The notes under the pieces were generated by a model, which worked only from the letters and a program-made list of their open reading frames with translations, had not been told where the DNA came from and did no database searches. From the NCBI GenBank assembly GCA_014894395.1, contig JADBLO010000032.1:1-55014 (forward strand): a stretch of 55,014 nucleotides of DNA. Reading direction: 5' to 3'. This stretch comes from Thermoplasmata archaeon (GTDB lineage Archaea; Thermoplasmatota; E2; DHVEG-1). The translations under genes were made by a program, and so were the position numbers. Positions 41,999 through 49,955 of this stretch are shown in pieces; the first letter of the stretch is position 1; every line of letters begins with the position of its first letter.

Positions 41999-44674
41999 CT
42001 AGGGCCACGGCACCGTGTACCACTGGTAATTCCATAGCACTTGAAGGGTCCAATCACCAGGCAGTGGCTCATCACCCAGGACCCAAATGCGGACGAGTGA
42101 ACCGTTCACGGTGTACCATTGAATCGTACGGGTAATCTCAATGAAATCTTCTCCGATCAGTCTGAATCCATATTTATAATTCCCGTTGTGTTGTGGATCA
42201 TATCCGACCTCAAGGCTGAATTGGTCTCCCAATGGTTGTCCAAAGGTATACACTGTGAAATACCCGGATTCTCCTAATTCCCAGGAGAGTTGTAGTCGAC
42301 GGTTCGCGTTAATGGAAACGTTCCCATGGATTTTAAACGTTTCACTTGCGGTATCGACAAAGGTAACAGCGACCGCTTTGTTAAACTGGAGTTCTACAGC
42401 TCCTGCTTGTCCAACAGTGATATCTGCGCTGACGGTGAAGACGTCTCCTGCAAGGTTTACAGCAATATCTACATCGGTGAGCCGAAGGAGCTTGCCAGAC
42501 CAGTTGAAATTCGTTATCTGCCCATTGAGGTAGTCCCAAGAAATGATATACTGATCATCTGTTTGGATACCAAAACCAATATGGAATAACTCAACACCGT
42601 TATCAACCACTGATATTGTGTTGTGGAACAGCTCACCTCCTCCAGTGATAAGACCAAGCTGTGCATGAGGATTCGTCTGCGTGGGGAGTTGCCAGAACAA
42701 TTCAAGGTAATTATTGTTAAATTCAAGGGTATCATCAAGAATCCATCCGTCATGTTCAATGGCGAATGAAAGCGTTGGGCTCCCTCCTGCGGCATCCCGT
42801 GATAGTATAACACGCCCGGTTCTTTGCTCCCGATTGATATTCCAGGAAAGTTCCAGATGGCTGTTACGTAGCTCAAGTGTTTTGGAAAACGTCCAATTTT
42901 TATATTCAATGGATGAGGAAATTGTAATCACACTTTCAGAGTCTCGCGTGACGTTAAATAAACCTGTGCCGTTCAGCAGGTCGATTTTCCATCTCATCTG
43001 AACGAAATTATTTTTCAATTCAAACGATTTGGTCACCACCATATCTTGGTATTCAATGGAAACGTTTAACTTCCGAGCCTCATCAAGTCCTCGTATCAGG
43101 GTGATATCCCCGGTTCCGTTCAAGAGATTGACATTGCTTTCAAATCTGATCTTCCGAGGGAAATTTTCAAGAGAGATAAATGGTCGGTCGTTTCCAAAGA
43201 ACGACAACGCAAGGCGTTGGACATCCTGTGACATATTCAGTTCAGCAAAACTTGAAGCGGCAAGATCACCAAGTGTTCCAAGAGCAAGACCCCATGACGC
43301 ATGGATCCGCTCGGGGAGACCTAAAACCTGGAATGAGACAAGGTTGCCGTTTTGTTCTGAATCCAACGCATAAGTAATATTGTACGACCGGTCACTTTCA
43401 TAAAGGAATTCCCGTGATCCCAGAATTGTGAGATCAAAGGCCATGTAACTTGGTAATGGATCCAGCAGGAGACTTTGAACGATGTCATCGAGTACTCCAC
43501 CTTCTGCCCGCAGCGAAATTTTCGTCTGAACACCAGCACTTCTGCCAAACTCATAGCTGATCTTTGCTTCGCGAGGAATTGAAGTGATCGTCAGCTCGGT
43601 TGCTGGCTCAAAATCAATCGAATATGTACGCTGGAATATTTCACTACCGGTGCTATTAACGGTAAGGTAACTAGTAAAAAATGTTAGTTTTGATCCGCTT
43701 TCAATATTCTCTGGTTTTATTGATAATCGAAAGACACGAGGATCACTGATATTTTCTCTCCCGACATAAAACGTGGTGTTGACATGGTTTGCTCCTCCTT
43801 GTCCTGTGATGGATTGATAGCCAATCTTTGTGCTGAAATAAGGATTATTCTCCTCCGAGGGTTGTCCTCCTCCAAGCATAATAAACGGAAAGCGTGCTTC
43901 GACAGAGACTTCGTACTGTTTTGAAGTGTCACATGTTGTTACAATGTTGCATTTTGTTTCGATAACCTTTTCTGTGTTATTCATGATTTTCGTGCGAGTA
44001 AATCGCAATTCGACGTTCGTATCATCTTTACTTTGCATGGAGACACTGAACTGTCTTGATTCACCAGTGTTTAACATCGATGCGAAATCCGTCATTCCAA
44101 GTTGTAACGGCGTTGAAATGGTTTCACCGTCGTTATACTTCGTGTTTACCCAAACGCCAAAATCCTCCCGACCAATCTTCATGTACAACACTTTAATGGA
44201 ATCATGGCTAAGTTCGTAATCTGTCTCATTGTATGCAAACACTGTAATAGTGTACAATCCAGAGGTCAGACCAAAATCTGTGCTTAACCCATCCATTGTT
44301 CGATAATCCCATCGAACCGTCTCCCATCCTGTGAGCATCCTTTTTGCGACAAATTTTACATGATGGATATCATTGTACACTGTATCGAGGTTCAGGCTGC
44401 GACCAACCACGACCGCGTACCCCAGTCCAAACATACTAGCAAAAGGCATTTTGATTGGTTGGAGCTTAAACAAATACAGGTAGCCTGCCGCTGGCGACAC
44501 AATTGAAATGGACGGATCACTATTCACTGTGACAGCAGTATTCTGCTGTTGTTGGTTAAAAGGTGTGGTATCAGGAGATGCTTGTTTTTCAGCTGCAGAT
44601 GCAAAAGCCCCTACTGAAACCAGCGGAGAACACACTAAACTAATCACAACTAACCATGCTATTTTATTTCCCAA
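41999..44674 (-). CDS. large secreted beta-repeat protein
   Basis: An 891-residue exported protein with signal peptide (IAWLVVISLVCSPLVSVGAF). Residues 60-170 hold the YLYLF-type domain also found at the C-terminus of its operon partner (AGYLYLFKLQPIKMPFASMF, then GLYTITVFAYNETDYELSHD). The second half has at least four tandem units of about 45-50 residues with W-x-I-x2-L-N-G-T-G and L-x2-RD (for example MRWKIDLLNGTGLFNVTRD, LSWNINREQRTGRVILSRD), which suggests a repetitive beta fold. No enzyme motif is visible. Start ATG 44674. Likely a cell-surface structural protein. Confidence 0.75.
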   Translation of the reverse strand: MGNKIAWLVVISLVCSPLVSVGAFASAAEKQASPDTTPFNQQQQNTAVTVNSDPSISIVSPAAGYLYLFKLQPIKMPFASMFGLGYAVVVGRSLNLDTVYNDIHHVKFVAKRMLTGWETVRWDYRTMDGLSTDFGLTSGLYTITVFAYNETDYELSHDSIKVLYMKIGREDFGVWVNTKYNDGETISTPLQLGMTDFASMLNTGESRQFSVSMQSKDDTNVELRFTRTKIMNNTEKVIETKCNIVTTCDTSKQYEVSVEARFPFIMLGGGQPSEENNPYFSTKIGYQSITGQGGANHVNTTFYVGRENISDPRVFRLSIKPENIESGSKLTFFTSYLTVNSTGSEIFQRTYSIDFEPATELTITSIPREAKISYEFGRSAGVQTKISLRAEGGVLDDIVQSLLLDPLPSYMAFDLTILGSREFLYESDRSYNITYALDSEQNGNLVSFQVLGLPERIHASWGLALGTLGDLAASSFAELNMSQDVQRLALSFFGNDRPFISLENFPRKIRFESNVNLLNGTGDITLIRGLDEARKLNVSIEYQDMVVTKSFELKNNFVQMRWKIDLLNGTGLFNVTRDSESVITISSSIEYKNWTFSKTLELRNSHLELSWNINREQRTGRVILSRDAAGGSPTLSFAIEHDGWILDDTLEFNNNYLELFWQLPTQTNPHAQLGLITGGGELFHNTISVVDNGVELFHIGFGIQTDDQYIISWDYLNGQITNFNWSGKLLRLTDVDIAVNLAGDVFTVSADITVGQAGAVELQFNKAVAVTFVDTASETFKIHGNVSINANRRLQLSWELGESGYFTVYTFGQPLGDQFSLEVGYDPQHNGNYKYGFRLIGEDFIEITRTIQWYTVNGSLVRIWVLGDEPLPGDWTLQVLWNYQWYTVPWP

Positions 44675-44936
44675 CTCTATTCACCTCTTCATATTTTGTT
44701 TTTATCCCCCCATCTTCATATGGGTTTTTATAACTATAATAATATTAAGAGAAACCGGTATATAATCTTTGTTGCTGAGGGAAAAAATCAGTGGTCATTT
44801 CATTGATTTTACCTTTGTTAGGAATTTGTACAGTGCTATGTGAAGCAACAGCTTTTTATATTTATAAAAGCAATTAAAATATTGAAAGATAACCTTATAT
44901 ATAAGAAACCCTATATATTTTAATTAGGTGAATAAT

Positions 44937-45932
44937 ATGAAGAATAATACGAAAAAAATTTTAAAGGCTGGCGTGGTCTTGTTTATCGCAGTCTTATTTG
45001 TTGGAATGTCAACATCTGCGATTGGAGCTACCCCGGAAAAAGCAGCATTTATCTCAACAAAAAAGACAATAACTCCTTCCGAACCAACTCGAGATGAGAT
45101 GGAATTAAAATATTATGCTGAAGAAAACCTTGATCAAGTCATTGGTGTGACCGGAACCATGCCAGCAATATGGAAAACAGCCATTCGATTAACACAAGAT
45201 GAAATGGCAGCCTATATGGACTGGACCTTGACAAAAGTCAATGTAGCATTTACTGCAGATCAAGGTCAACCTACCATTAATATAAAGATATATATCTACA
45301 ACAAGGGGACTACTCCTACAAAACCTGGATCAATAATAGTCAGCGATACAACCGCTACTTTGGATACCACAGGGATCACTACGATTCCACTTACTACACC
45401 TGTTCCACTAGCAGGTCATGATGAATTATGGGTTGCAATCGAATGGACTCAAACCGAAGTAGGGAGTTTTTACGCGTGGATAGACACACTATCAGGTCCT
45501 CATGTTCCGGACAAAAGCGACTTTGTCTTCTTAGGTACTTGGCAACAATTACATGATGCACTTCCTGAAGTTGATGGCCGTTGGGGGATAGGCGCGATTG
45601 TTGAAGGTGCAGGGTTAGCGGAATTATCAATTGGGAATATTAAAGGACCTATTGGAATAAAAGCTGATGTGTCAAACATTGGTGCAAACGATGCAAACAA
45701 TGTCCAGTGGTCAATTGCTGTCACCGGTGGTCTCCTTGGGGGAGTAAACGCATCTGAGATTGGAACAACACCATCCCTTGTCGCTGGTTCGTCAACACCA
45801 ATTAGCGTTGGAATGTTCTTTGGATTTGGTAAAATAAGCATCGTCATTACCGCAAAAGCACAAAACGCTAATGAAGTATCAGTAACAAAATCCGCATTCT
45901 TACTCGGACCCTTTGTTATTGGAATTAAGTAA
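44937..45932 (+). CDS. secreted protein with shared C-terminal domain
   Basis: A 331-residue exported protein. Signal peptide ILKAGVVLFIAVLFVGMSTS. Residues about 65-230 resemble a beta-sandwich domain often joined to extracellular peptidases (AIRLTQDEMAAYMDWTLTKV, HDELWVAIEWTQTEVGSFYA). The last 105 residues (LSIGNIKGPIGIKADVSNIG to AFLLGPFVIGIK) are the CARDB-like domain shared with the proteins at 52 and 53 kb. Start is the ATG at 44937: AGGTG, sometimes read as an upstream GTG start, is the ribosome site. TATA-like CTTATATATAAG lies at about 44893-44904. Confidence 0.75.
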   Translation: MKNNTKKILKAGVVLFIAVLFVGMSTSAIGATPEKAAFISTKKTITPSEPTRDEMELKYYAEENLDQVIGVTGTMPAIWKTAIRLTQDEMAAYMDWTLTKVNVAFTADQGQPTINIKIYIYNKGTTPTKPGSIIVSDTTATLDTTGITTIPLTTPVPLAGHDELWVAIEWTQTEVGSFYAWIDTLSGPHVPDKSDFVFLGTWQQLHDALPEVDGRWGIGAIVEGAGLAELSIGNIKGPIGIKADVSNIGANDANNVQWSIAVTGGLLGGVNASEIGTTPSLVAGSSTPISVGMFFGFGKISIVITAKAQNANEVSVTKSAFLLGPFVIGIK

Positions 45933-45937
45933 ACCAC

Positions 45938-45975
45938 TTAATTCTCTCTTTTTTTTATTTTTTTCTTTTATTACA
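45938..45975 (+). terminator. T-rich terminator
   Basis: TTCTCTC followed by T8, T7 and further T-runs directly after the stop of the secreted-protein gene. Confidence 0.5.
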
Positions 45976-46013
45976 TCCTTGGTATCATTTGAAAACAAAG
46001 GTTTTAATGTATT

Positions 46014-46319
46014 TTATTTTTCTACAACTGAGGGCACTGTTTTTTTCTTAGGAATGTGAATCTTCCGGATAATAGATGCTTTACAATTATGACACAACCC
46101 CTGAGCGACCTCGCCCATGTCCAAGAGTTCTTTTCCACAAGCCCAACAAAAAAACGTTTTATCCTCTTTTGATGCCTTCATTGACTGTTTGCATTCATGG
46201 CAGATGCGCTGGGAGACCTCATCAATTGTTCCTAACTGTTTTCCACAGGACCAACAGAAAAATTGCTCATCGCTATCAAGCTCGTCCCAACCTTCCAGTT
46301 TCATGTACATCCATTCCAA
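46014..46319 (-). CDS. double zinc-ribbon protein
   Basis: A 101-residue protein with two similar zinc ribbons: FFCWSCGKQLGTIDEVSQRI with CHEC, and FFCWACGKELLDMGEVAQGL with CHNC. It probably arose by internal duplication. The C-terminal tail is basic. A TATA-like TTTATATAAG (46345-46354) is well placed for minus-strand transcription. Alternative start is Met6. Partner unknown. Confidence 0.75.
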   Translation of the reverse strand: MEWMYMKLEGWDELDSDEQFFCWSCGKQLGTIDEVSQRICHECKQSMKASKEDKTFFCWACGKELLDMGEVAQGLCHNCKASIIRKIHIPKKKTVPSVVEK

Positions 46320-46376
46320 GGAAGTTCTTCCTCATGTATCGAATGGTGGTTCTTATATAAACGGTTTTCTTCTCCG

Positions 46377-47336
46377 TTACAACCATTTTTTACGTATCCC
46401 GCTCTCGGCGATATATCCAGTAACATATTTCTGGGGCGTGACATCAAACGCAGGGTTCTTCACCGATACCCAATCCGGCATAATGGTTTTCCCGTTGATC
46501 TCTGAGAGTTCTTTTCTCCCACGTTCTTCAATAACAATCTGCGATCCATCTTTTAATTTCGGATCAAACGTACTCACCGGTGCAGCAACATAAAAAGGAA
46601 TACCGTTTTCCTTTGCAAGCACTGCTTTCTCATACGTCCCTATCTTATTTGCGAAATCACCGTTTTTTGCAATCCTATCAGCACCGACAATGACCAAATC
46701 GATCTCTTTTTTTCTCATGAAATAACCTGCTGCGTTATCAGCAATGAGTGCGTGAGGGATCCCTTCTTGGAAAAGCTCCCAGGCAGTCAACAACCCCTGC
46801 AGCCGCGGTCGTGTTTCATCTGCGAACACAAAAATTTTTTTATTCTTTCCATGAGCCACTCGCAACGGTGCTAACGCAGTGCCATAATCCACCGTGGCTA
46901 ATGCTCCAGCATTACAATGAGTTAAAATCTTCATGTTGTCGTTGATGAGTTTCTCCCCGTTCTCCCCTATTTTCTTACAACGGATTATGATATCTTCAAC
47001 GTAGGTTGATGCGGCAGCAAATGCATTTTCCTTGTGATTGATTGCCTGTACCATATATTCAACAGCATAGAAGAGATCATAGGCGGTGGGACGTGTCGAT
47101 CTTAAGAGCTCTGCGGATTTCTGAGTCTCTTTTTCCCCGAGAGCCATGCCATACGCCGCGGCAGCACCAATAGCCGGGGCACCACGAACCACCATTTCTT
47201 TAATTGCAAAAGCAACATCATCAACGGTTCTCGCGGTAAAGATCTCAAAGGAATATGGTAGTTTTCTCTGATCAATGAATTTAACGACGTTTCCGTCATA
47301 CCATAACGCCCGGTATTGTGTTCCATCTATTTTCAT
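46377..47336 (-). CDS. mtnA: methylthioribose-1-phosphate isomerase (aIF2B-like)
   Basis: A 319-residue isomerase that converts 5-methylthioribose-1-phosphate to the ribulose form in methionine/MTA salvage. Signatures: MVVRGAPAIGAAAAYGMALG (near residue 48), the catalytic ILTHCNAGALATVDYGTALA (near 140) with Cys, and VIVGADRIAKNGDFANKIGT with Asp (near 220). Archaeal relatives include ribose-1,5-bisphosphate isomerase; the early RGAPAIG region favours MtnA. It overlaps the preceding aldolase-like gene by 4 bp (ATGA), which supports a salvage pathway through a class II aldolase. Confidence 0.88.
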   Translation of the reverse strand: MKIDGTQYRALWYDGNVVKFIDQRKLPYSFEIFTARTVDDVAFAIKEMVVRGAPAIGAAAAYGMALGEKETQKSAELLRSTRPTAYDLFYAVEYMVQAINHKENAFAAASTYVEDIIIRCKKIGENGEKLINDNMKILTHCNAGALATVDYGTALAPLRVAHGKNKKIFVFADETRPRLQGLLTAWELFQEGIPHALIADNAAGYFMRKKEIDLVIVGADRIAKNGDFANKIGTYEKAVLAKENGIPFYVAAPVSTFDPKLKDGSQIVIEERGRKELSEINGKTIMPDWVSVKNPAFDVTPQKYVTGYIAESGIRKKWL

Positions 47337-47899
47337 TTCTGTACCCCTAGATATTTGAAAAGGGCATCTTGTATTTCTTTTATGTTAATCCCTGCAAATA
47401 AGATTCCTTCATTTTTTATCAGAATTGTTTTCCCATTCCGTAGCGTCTTTAAAATTTCTTTCGCACGATCAAGTGTCGCCGGTTGGGTCTCTTTTTCTGT
47501 TGTAGGAAGTGTTTCCTTAAGTTTCTCAAACAAGGTTGTACTGTTGATCTGTAGGAGTGCGTTGATATCGTGACGTGCTTTTTGAATGATCCAATGCACC
47601 GGTGTCTCCAAGCATGGGTCTTTTGTCCCAATCACCATCATGATGTTCTTCAGAGGATCATAATCAACGATTTCCACGACGTCGTGTTGCTTCATCTTTT
47701 TGACATCAATGTTTTTTGCGTTAATGAGAAGGCGTTTCCCGTAATCAAGACTTACAATACCTGTTTCTTTGTCAGCAAGTCCGAGTTCTTCGAGTCTCTG
47801 ACCAAGTTTTATCATCTCAGAGATCAACGGACAATTGCTTGTTTCTCGTGAGACAAAGAGTGTTTGCAGCACTGGACTAGGCAGAATTCTTTCATTCAT
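47333..47899 (-). CDS. class II aldolase-like protein lacking usual metal ligands
   Basis: A 188-residue protein with the outline of class II aldolase/adducin-type enzymes: start KLGQRLEELGLADKETGIVS, central ETPVHWIIQKARHDINALLQ, end ILIKNEGILFAGINIKEIQD. In canonical enzymes the segments read about V-H-T-H and N-H-G; here they are L-Q-I-N and N-E-G, so the three zinc histidines are missing. It is translated just before mtnA with a 4-bp overlap. In the MTA salvage shunts, MtnA product is cleaved by a class II aldolase, so an ancestral link is plausible, but this copy may be a regulatory or altered protein. Confidence 0.6.
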   Translation of the reverse strand: MNERILPSPVLQTLFVSRETSNCPLISEMIKLGQRLEELGLADKETGIVSLDYGKRLLINAKNIDVKKMKQHDVVEIVDYDPLKNIMMVIGTKDPCLETPVHWIIQKARHDINALLQINSTTLFEKLKETLPTTEKETQPATLDRAKEILKTLRNGKTILIKNEGILFAGINIKEIQDALFKYLGVQK

Positions 47900-47958
47900 A
47901 ACAAGGCGATAACATGGGAAGGACTTTTTATCTTTTGTCTTTTACCTGTAAAAAAGGG

Positions 47959-48723
47959 TTAAAGGACCCGGATGCCGCCTTTGCTGTTTATCTCGATATC
48001 ACGTGGTTTTAACGTATGTTTCGTCCCACGCATCTTGCGTACGGTGAGTTTCCTGCGGTCCATCGAAGGATCCAAATCAAGCACAAGGATGCCATCAACA
48101 AGGAATTCAGAAACCGAGTCCCGTGAAAGATTCCGAGATCCTTCAGTAATTTCTGATGTCACCAATGCGGTACAATCATCTTCCTCAAGAATACGAAGAA
48201 GTCTACGGACATGCATCCGTGTTGCCTGGATCGAATCAATAGGAATGGGCGCGCTCATCACCGTATCTTCTGGAGGGATTATCTCTGATCCTCGGCTCAC
48301 CATCCACACCGGCATTTCTGAGAGCGGCGTGAGCGAGTCAAGTACGACCCGAGAATACTTCCCTATTCGGATCTCCGCTTCCATCTCCTTGTGAACCGTG
48401 CGTTTCTCCAGATCAAGGTACATGAATTTTAGCTGACCGCTTTGCATTGCTGCATCAAAATCGAACCCAAATTTCTTTGCTTGACTGACCAGGTTGTAAA
48501 TCCGCTCATCAGAGGTTAAAAACAAGCATTTTTCTCCATTTTTAACCCCTGCGTTAATGTATTGAAAACATACAATCGTCTTCCCAGTACCAGGAGTTCC
48601 TGCAACTAAGGTGACACTCCCCTGTGGGTAGCCGCCTTGCAGCAGACCATCAAGCCCTTCAATTCCAGTACCAACTCTTTTATCCTCTGTCGATACGTGT
48701 AACTCCATACCAAATTTCTCCAT
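47959..48723 (-). CDS. KaiC-like RecA-fold ATPase
   Basis: A 254-residue single-domain KaiC/RadA-like ATPase. Start VGTGIEGLDGLLQGGYPQGS, Walker A LVAGTPGTGKTIVCF (residues 38-52), region LFLTSDERIYNLVSQAKKFG near the catalytic acidic pair, Walker B YSRVVLDSLTPLSEMP (near 130) and the ending DIEINSKGGIRV. Archaeal single-domain KaiC proteins act as signalling or regulatory ATPases, for example towards archaella and pili; here no partner is adjacent. GGTGATG precedes the ATG. Confidence 0.88.
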   Translation of the reverse strand: MEKFGMELHVSTEDKRVGTGIEGLDGLLQGGYPQGSVTLVAGTPGTGKTIVCFQYINAGVKNGEKCLFLTSDERIYNLVSQAKKFGFDFDAAMQSGQLKFMYLDLEKRTVHKEMEAEIRIGKYSRVVLDSLTPLSEMPVWMVSRGSEIIPPEDTVMSAPIPIDSIQATRMHVRRLLRILEEDDCTALVTSEITEGSRNLSRDSVSEFLVDGILVLDLDPSMDRRKLTVRKMRGTKHTLKPRDIEINSKGGIRVL

Positions 48724-49085
48724 GCCACATCACCCTCGGTTTAAAATCTTCTATGAGTATAAATTTGTTATAAGGTAAACGCTTAAATACGTTTCTTACA
48801 GAAAATGATAAAAAATAGAGGGGATGAGCTTAGTTGTCTCGCCTGTTTGTACAGATGAAAAACAATGATTTATCAACGAGTTCTAACTCACCAAATCTAT
48901 GTGTACTTAACTGCTTATTTTTCTCGAATATCATAAATTTGCCTCTCCCGAACCGGGACAATACCCTTGGGTTATTTAACACTTTCTTTTTATCTGATTC
49001 TTCTGAGACAACAGAGAACGAAGTTATCGAACCGTAACTTTCTAATAGGAACAAAACCTACCAAGTGTCATCGGTTGTGTCTCAT
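48724..49085. other. intergenic region between KaiC-like and PHP genes
   Basis: Two overlapping short frames exist (48834-49037 plus, 48830-49054 minus, TTG start), neither with a family or ribosome site. Promoter-type AT-rich DNA for the KaiC gene lies at 48750-48790. Confidence 0.4.
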
Positions 49086-49757
49086 ATGTTAAAATTGGAT
49101 TTGCACCTTCACTCCTGCTATTCAGATGATGCGATTGGGTCTCCTGAGGACCTAATCAAATCCCTCAAGAAACGAGGTATCCAGGGGATGGCTCTTACTG
49201 ATCATAATACGATCAAGGGATGTATAAAGGCACAAAAAGTCGCACCAAAAGATTTTCTTGTAATCCCTAGCGTTGAGATATCAACCGCAGATGGACACCT
49301 GCTTGCATTCAACGTTACGGAAAACATACACGGAGGTCTTTCTGTTGAAGAAACCGTAGAACGCATCATTGATGCGAACGGGGAACCTATTGTGCCTCAT
49401 CTCTTTCGGCTTCTCTCTGGTATCAAAAAAGAGAAACTAATAGGAATTCAAACGAAAGTATCAGCAATTGAAGTGTTTAATGGGTGTAGTGTCCCCAGTA
49501 CAAACCTGAAATCTGCAAAAGTCGCCCGTGCGTTCAATCTTGGGGGAACTGGGGGAAGCGACTCCCATGATCCTCTCTATGCGGGATATGCATATACGGT
49601 TGTTGATTCAACAGATCTACGGATTGATACGATTCTCTCAGAAATTCAGAAGAAAAAAACATGGGGGGAAGGACTCACTATGCCACTTTCCTACCGACGA
49701 GACCGCATGGTTCTCTCTATACGACAGTATGTGCAACGGGGATTTAAACGGATATAA
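49086..49757 (+). CDS. PHP-domain metal phosphoesterase
   Basis: A 223-residue PHP protein. Metal ligands can be followed through the domain: DLHLHSCYSDDAIGSPEDLI (H-x-H, residues 5-9), ALTDHNTIKG (D-H), IPSVEISTADGHLLAF (E), EPIVPHLFRLLSG (H), IEVFNG, and GTGGSDSHDPL (D-x-H). The likely job is phosphate ester hydrolysis with a trinuclear site; relatives include 3',5'-nucleotide phosphatases. The start at Met 49086 fits the family start; an upstream frame adds seven residues. It stands alone. Confidence 0.87.
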   Translation: MLKLDLHLHSCYSDDAIGSPEDLIKSLKKRGIQGMALTDHNTIKGCIKAQKVAPKDFLVIPSVEISTADGHLLAFNVTENIHGGLSVEETVERIIDANGEPIVPHLFRLLSGIKKEKLIGIQTKVSAIEVFNGCSVPSTNLKSAKVARAFNLGGTGGSDSHDPLYAGYAYTVVDSTDLRIDTILSEIQKKKTWGEGLTMPLSYRRDRMVLSIRQYVQRGFKRI

Positions 49758-49955
49758 TAGTAACTTGATTGGTGGTTGATGTCAACAAAAAGACACTTTT
49801 TTGTTTATCCAACGTTTAATCTAATGAAAATTTAATGAAAATGAGACCATTGTGGGATAGGGTTTCTTGTCGAGGTGGTGAATCAGTTCTTTGCATTCAC
49901 CATGCATGTTTATATATATGGAGAGTTTATATCTTACAATTATAGGGGATATAGT

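Noticed and set aside
48810-48870. C/D box RNA candidate (GATGA and later GATGA-like boxes)
   Set aside because: No convincing D box (CTGA) at the right spacing.
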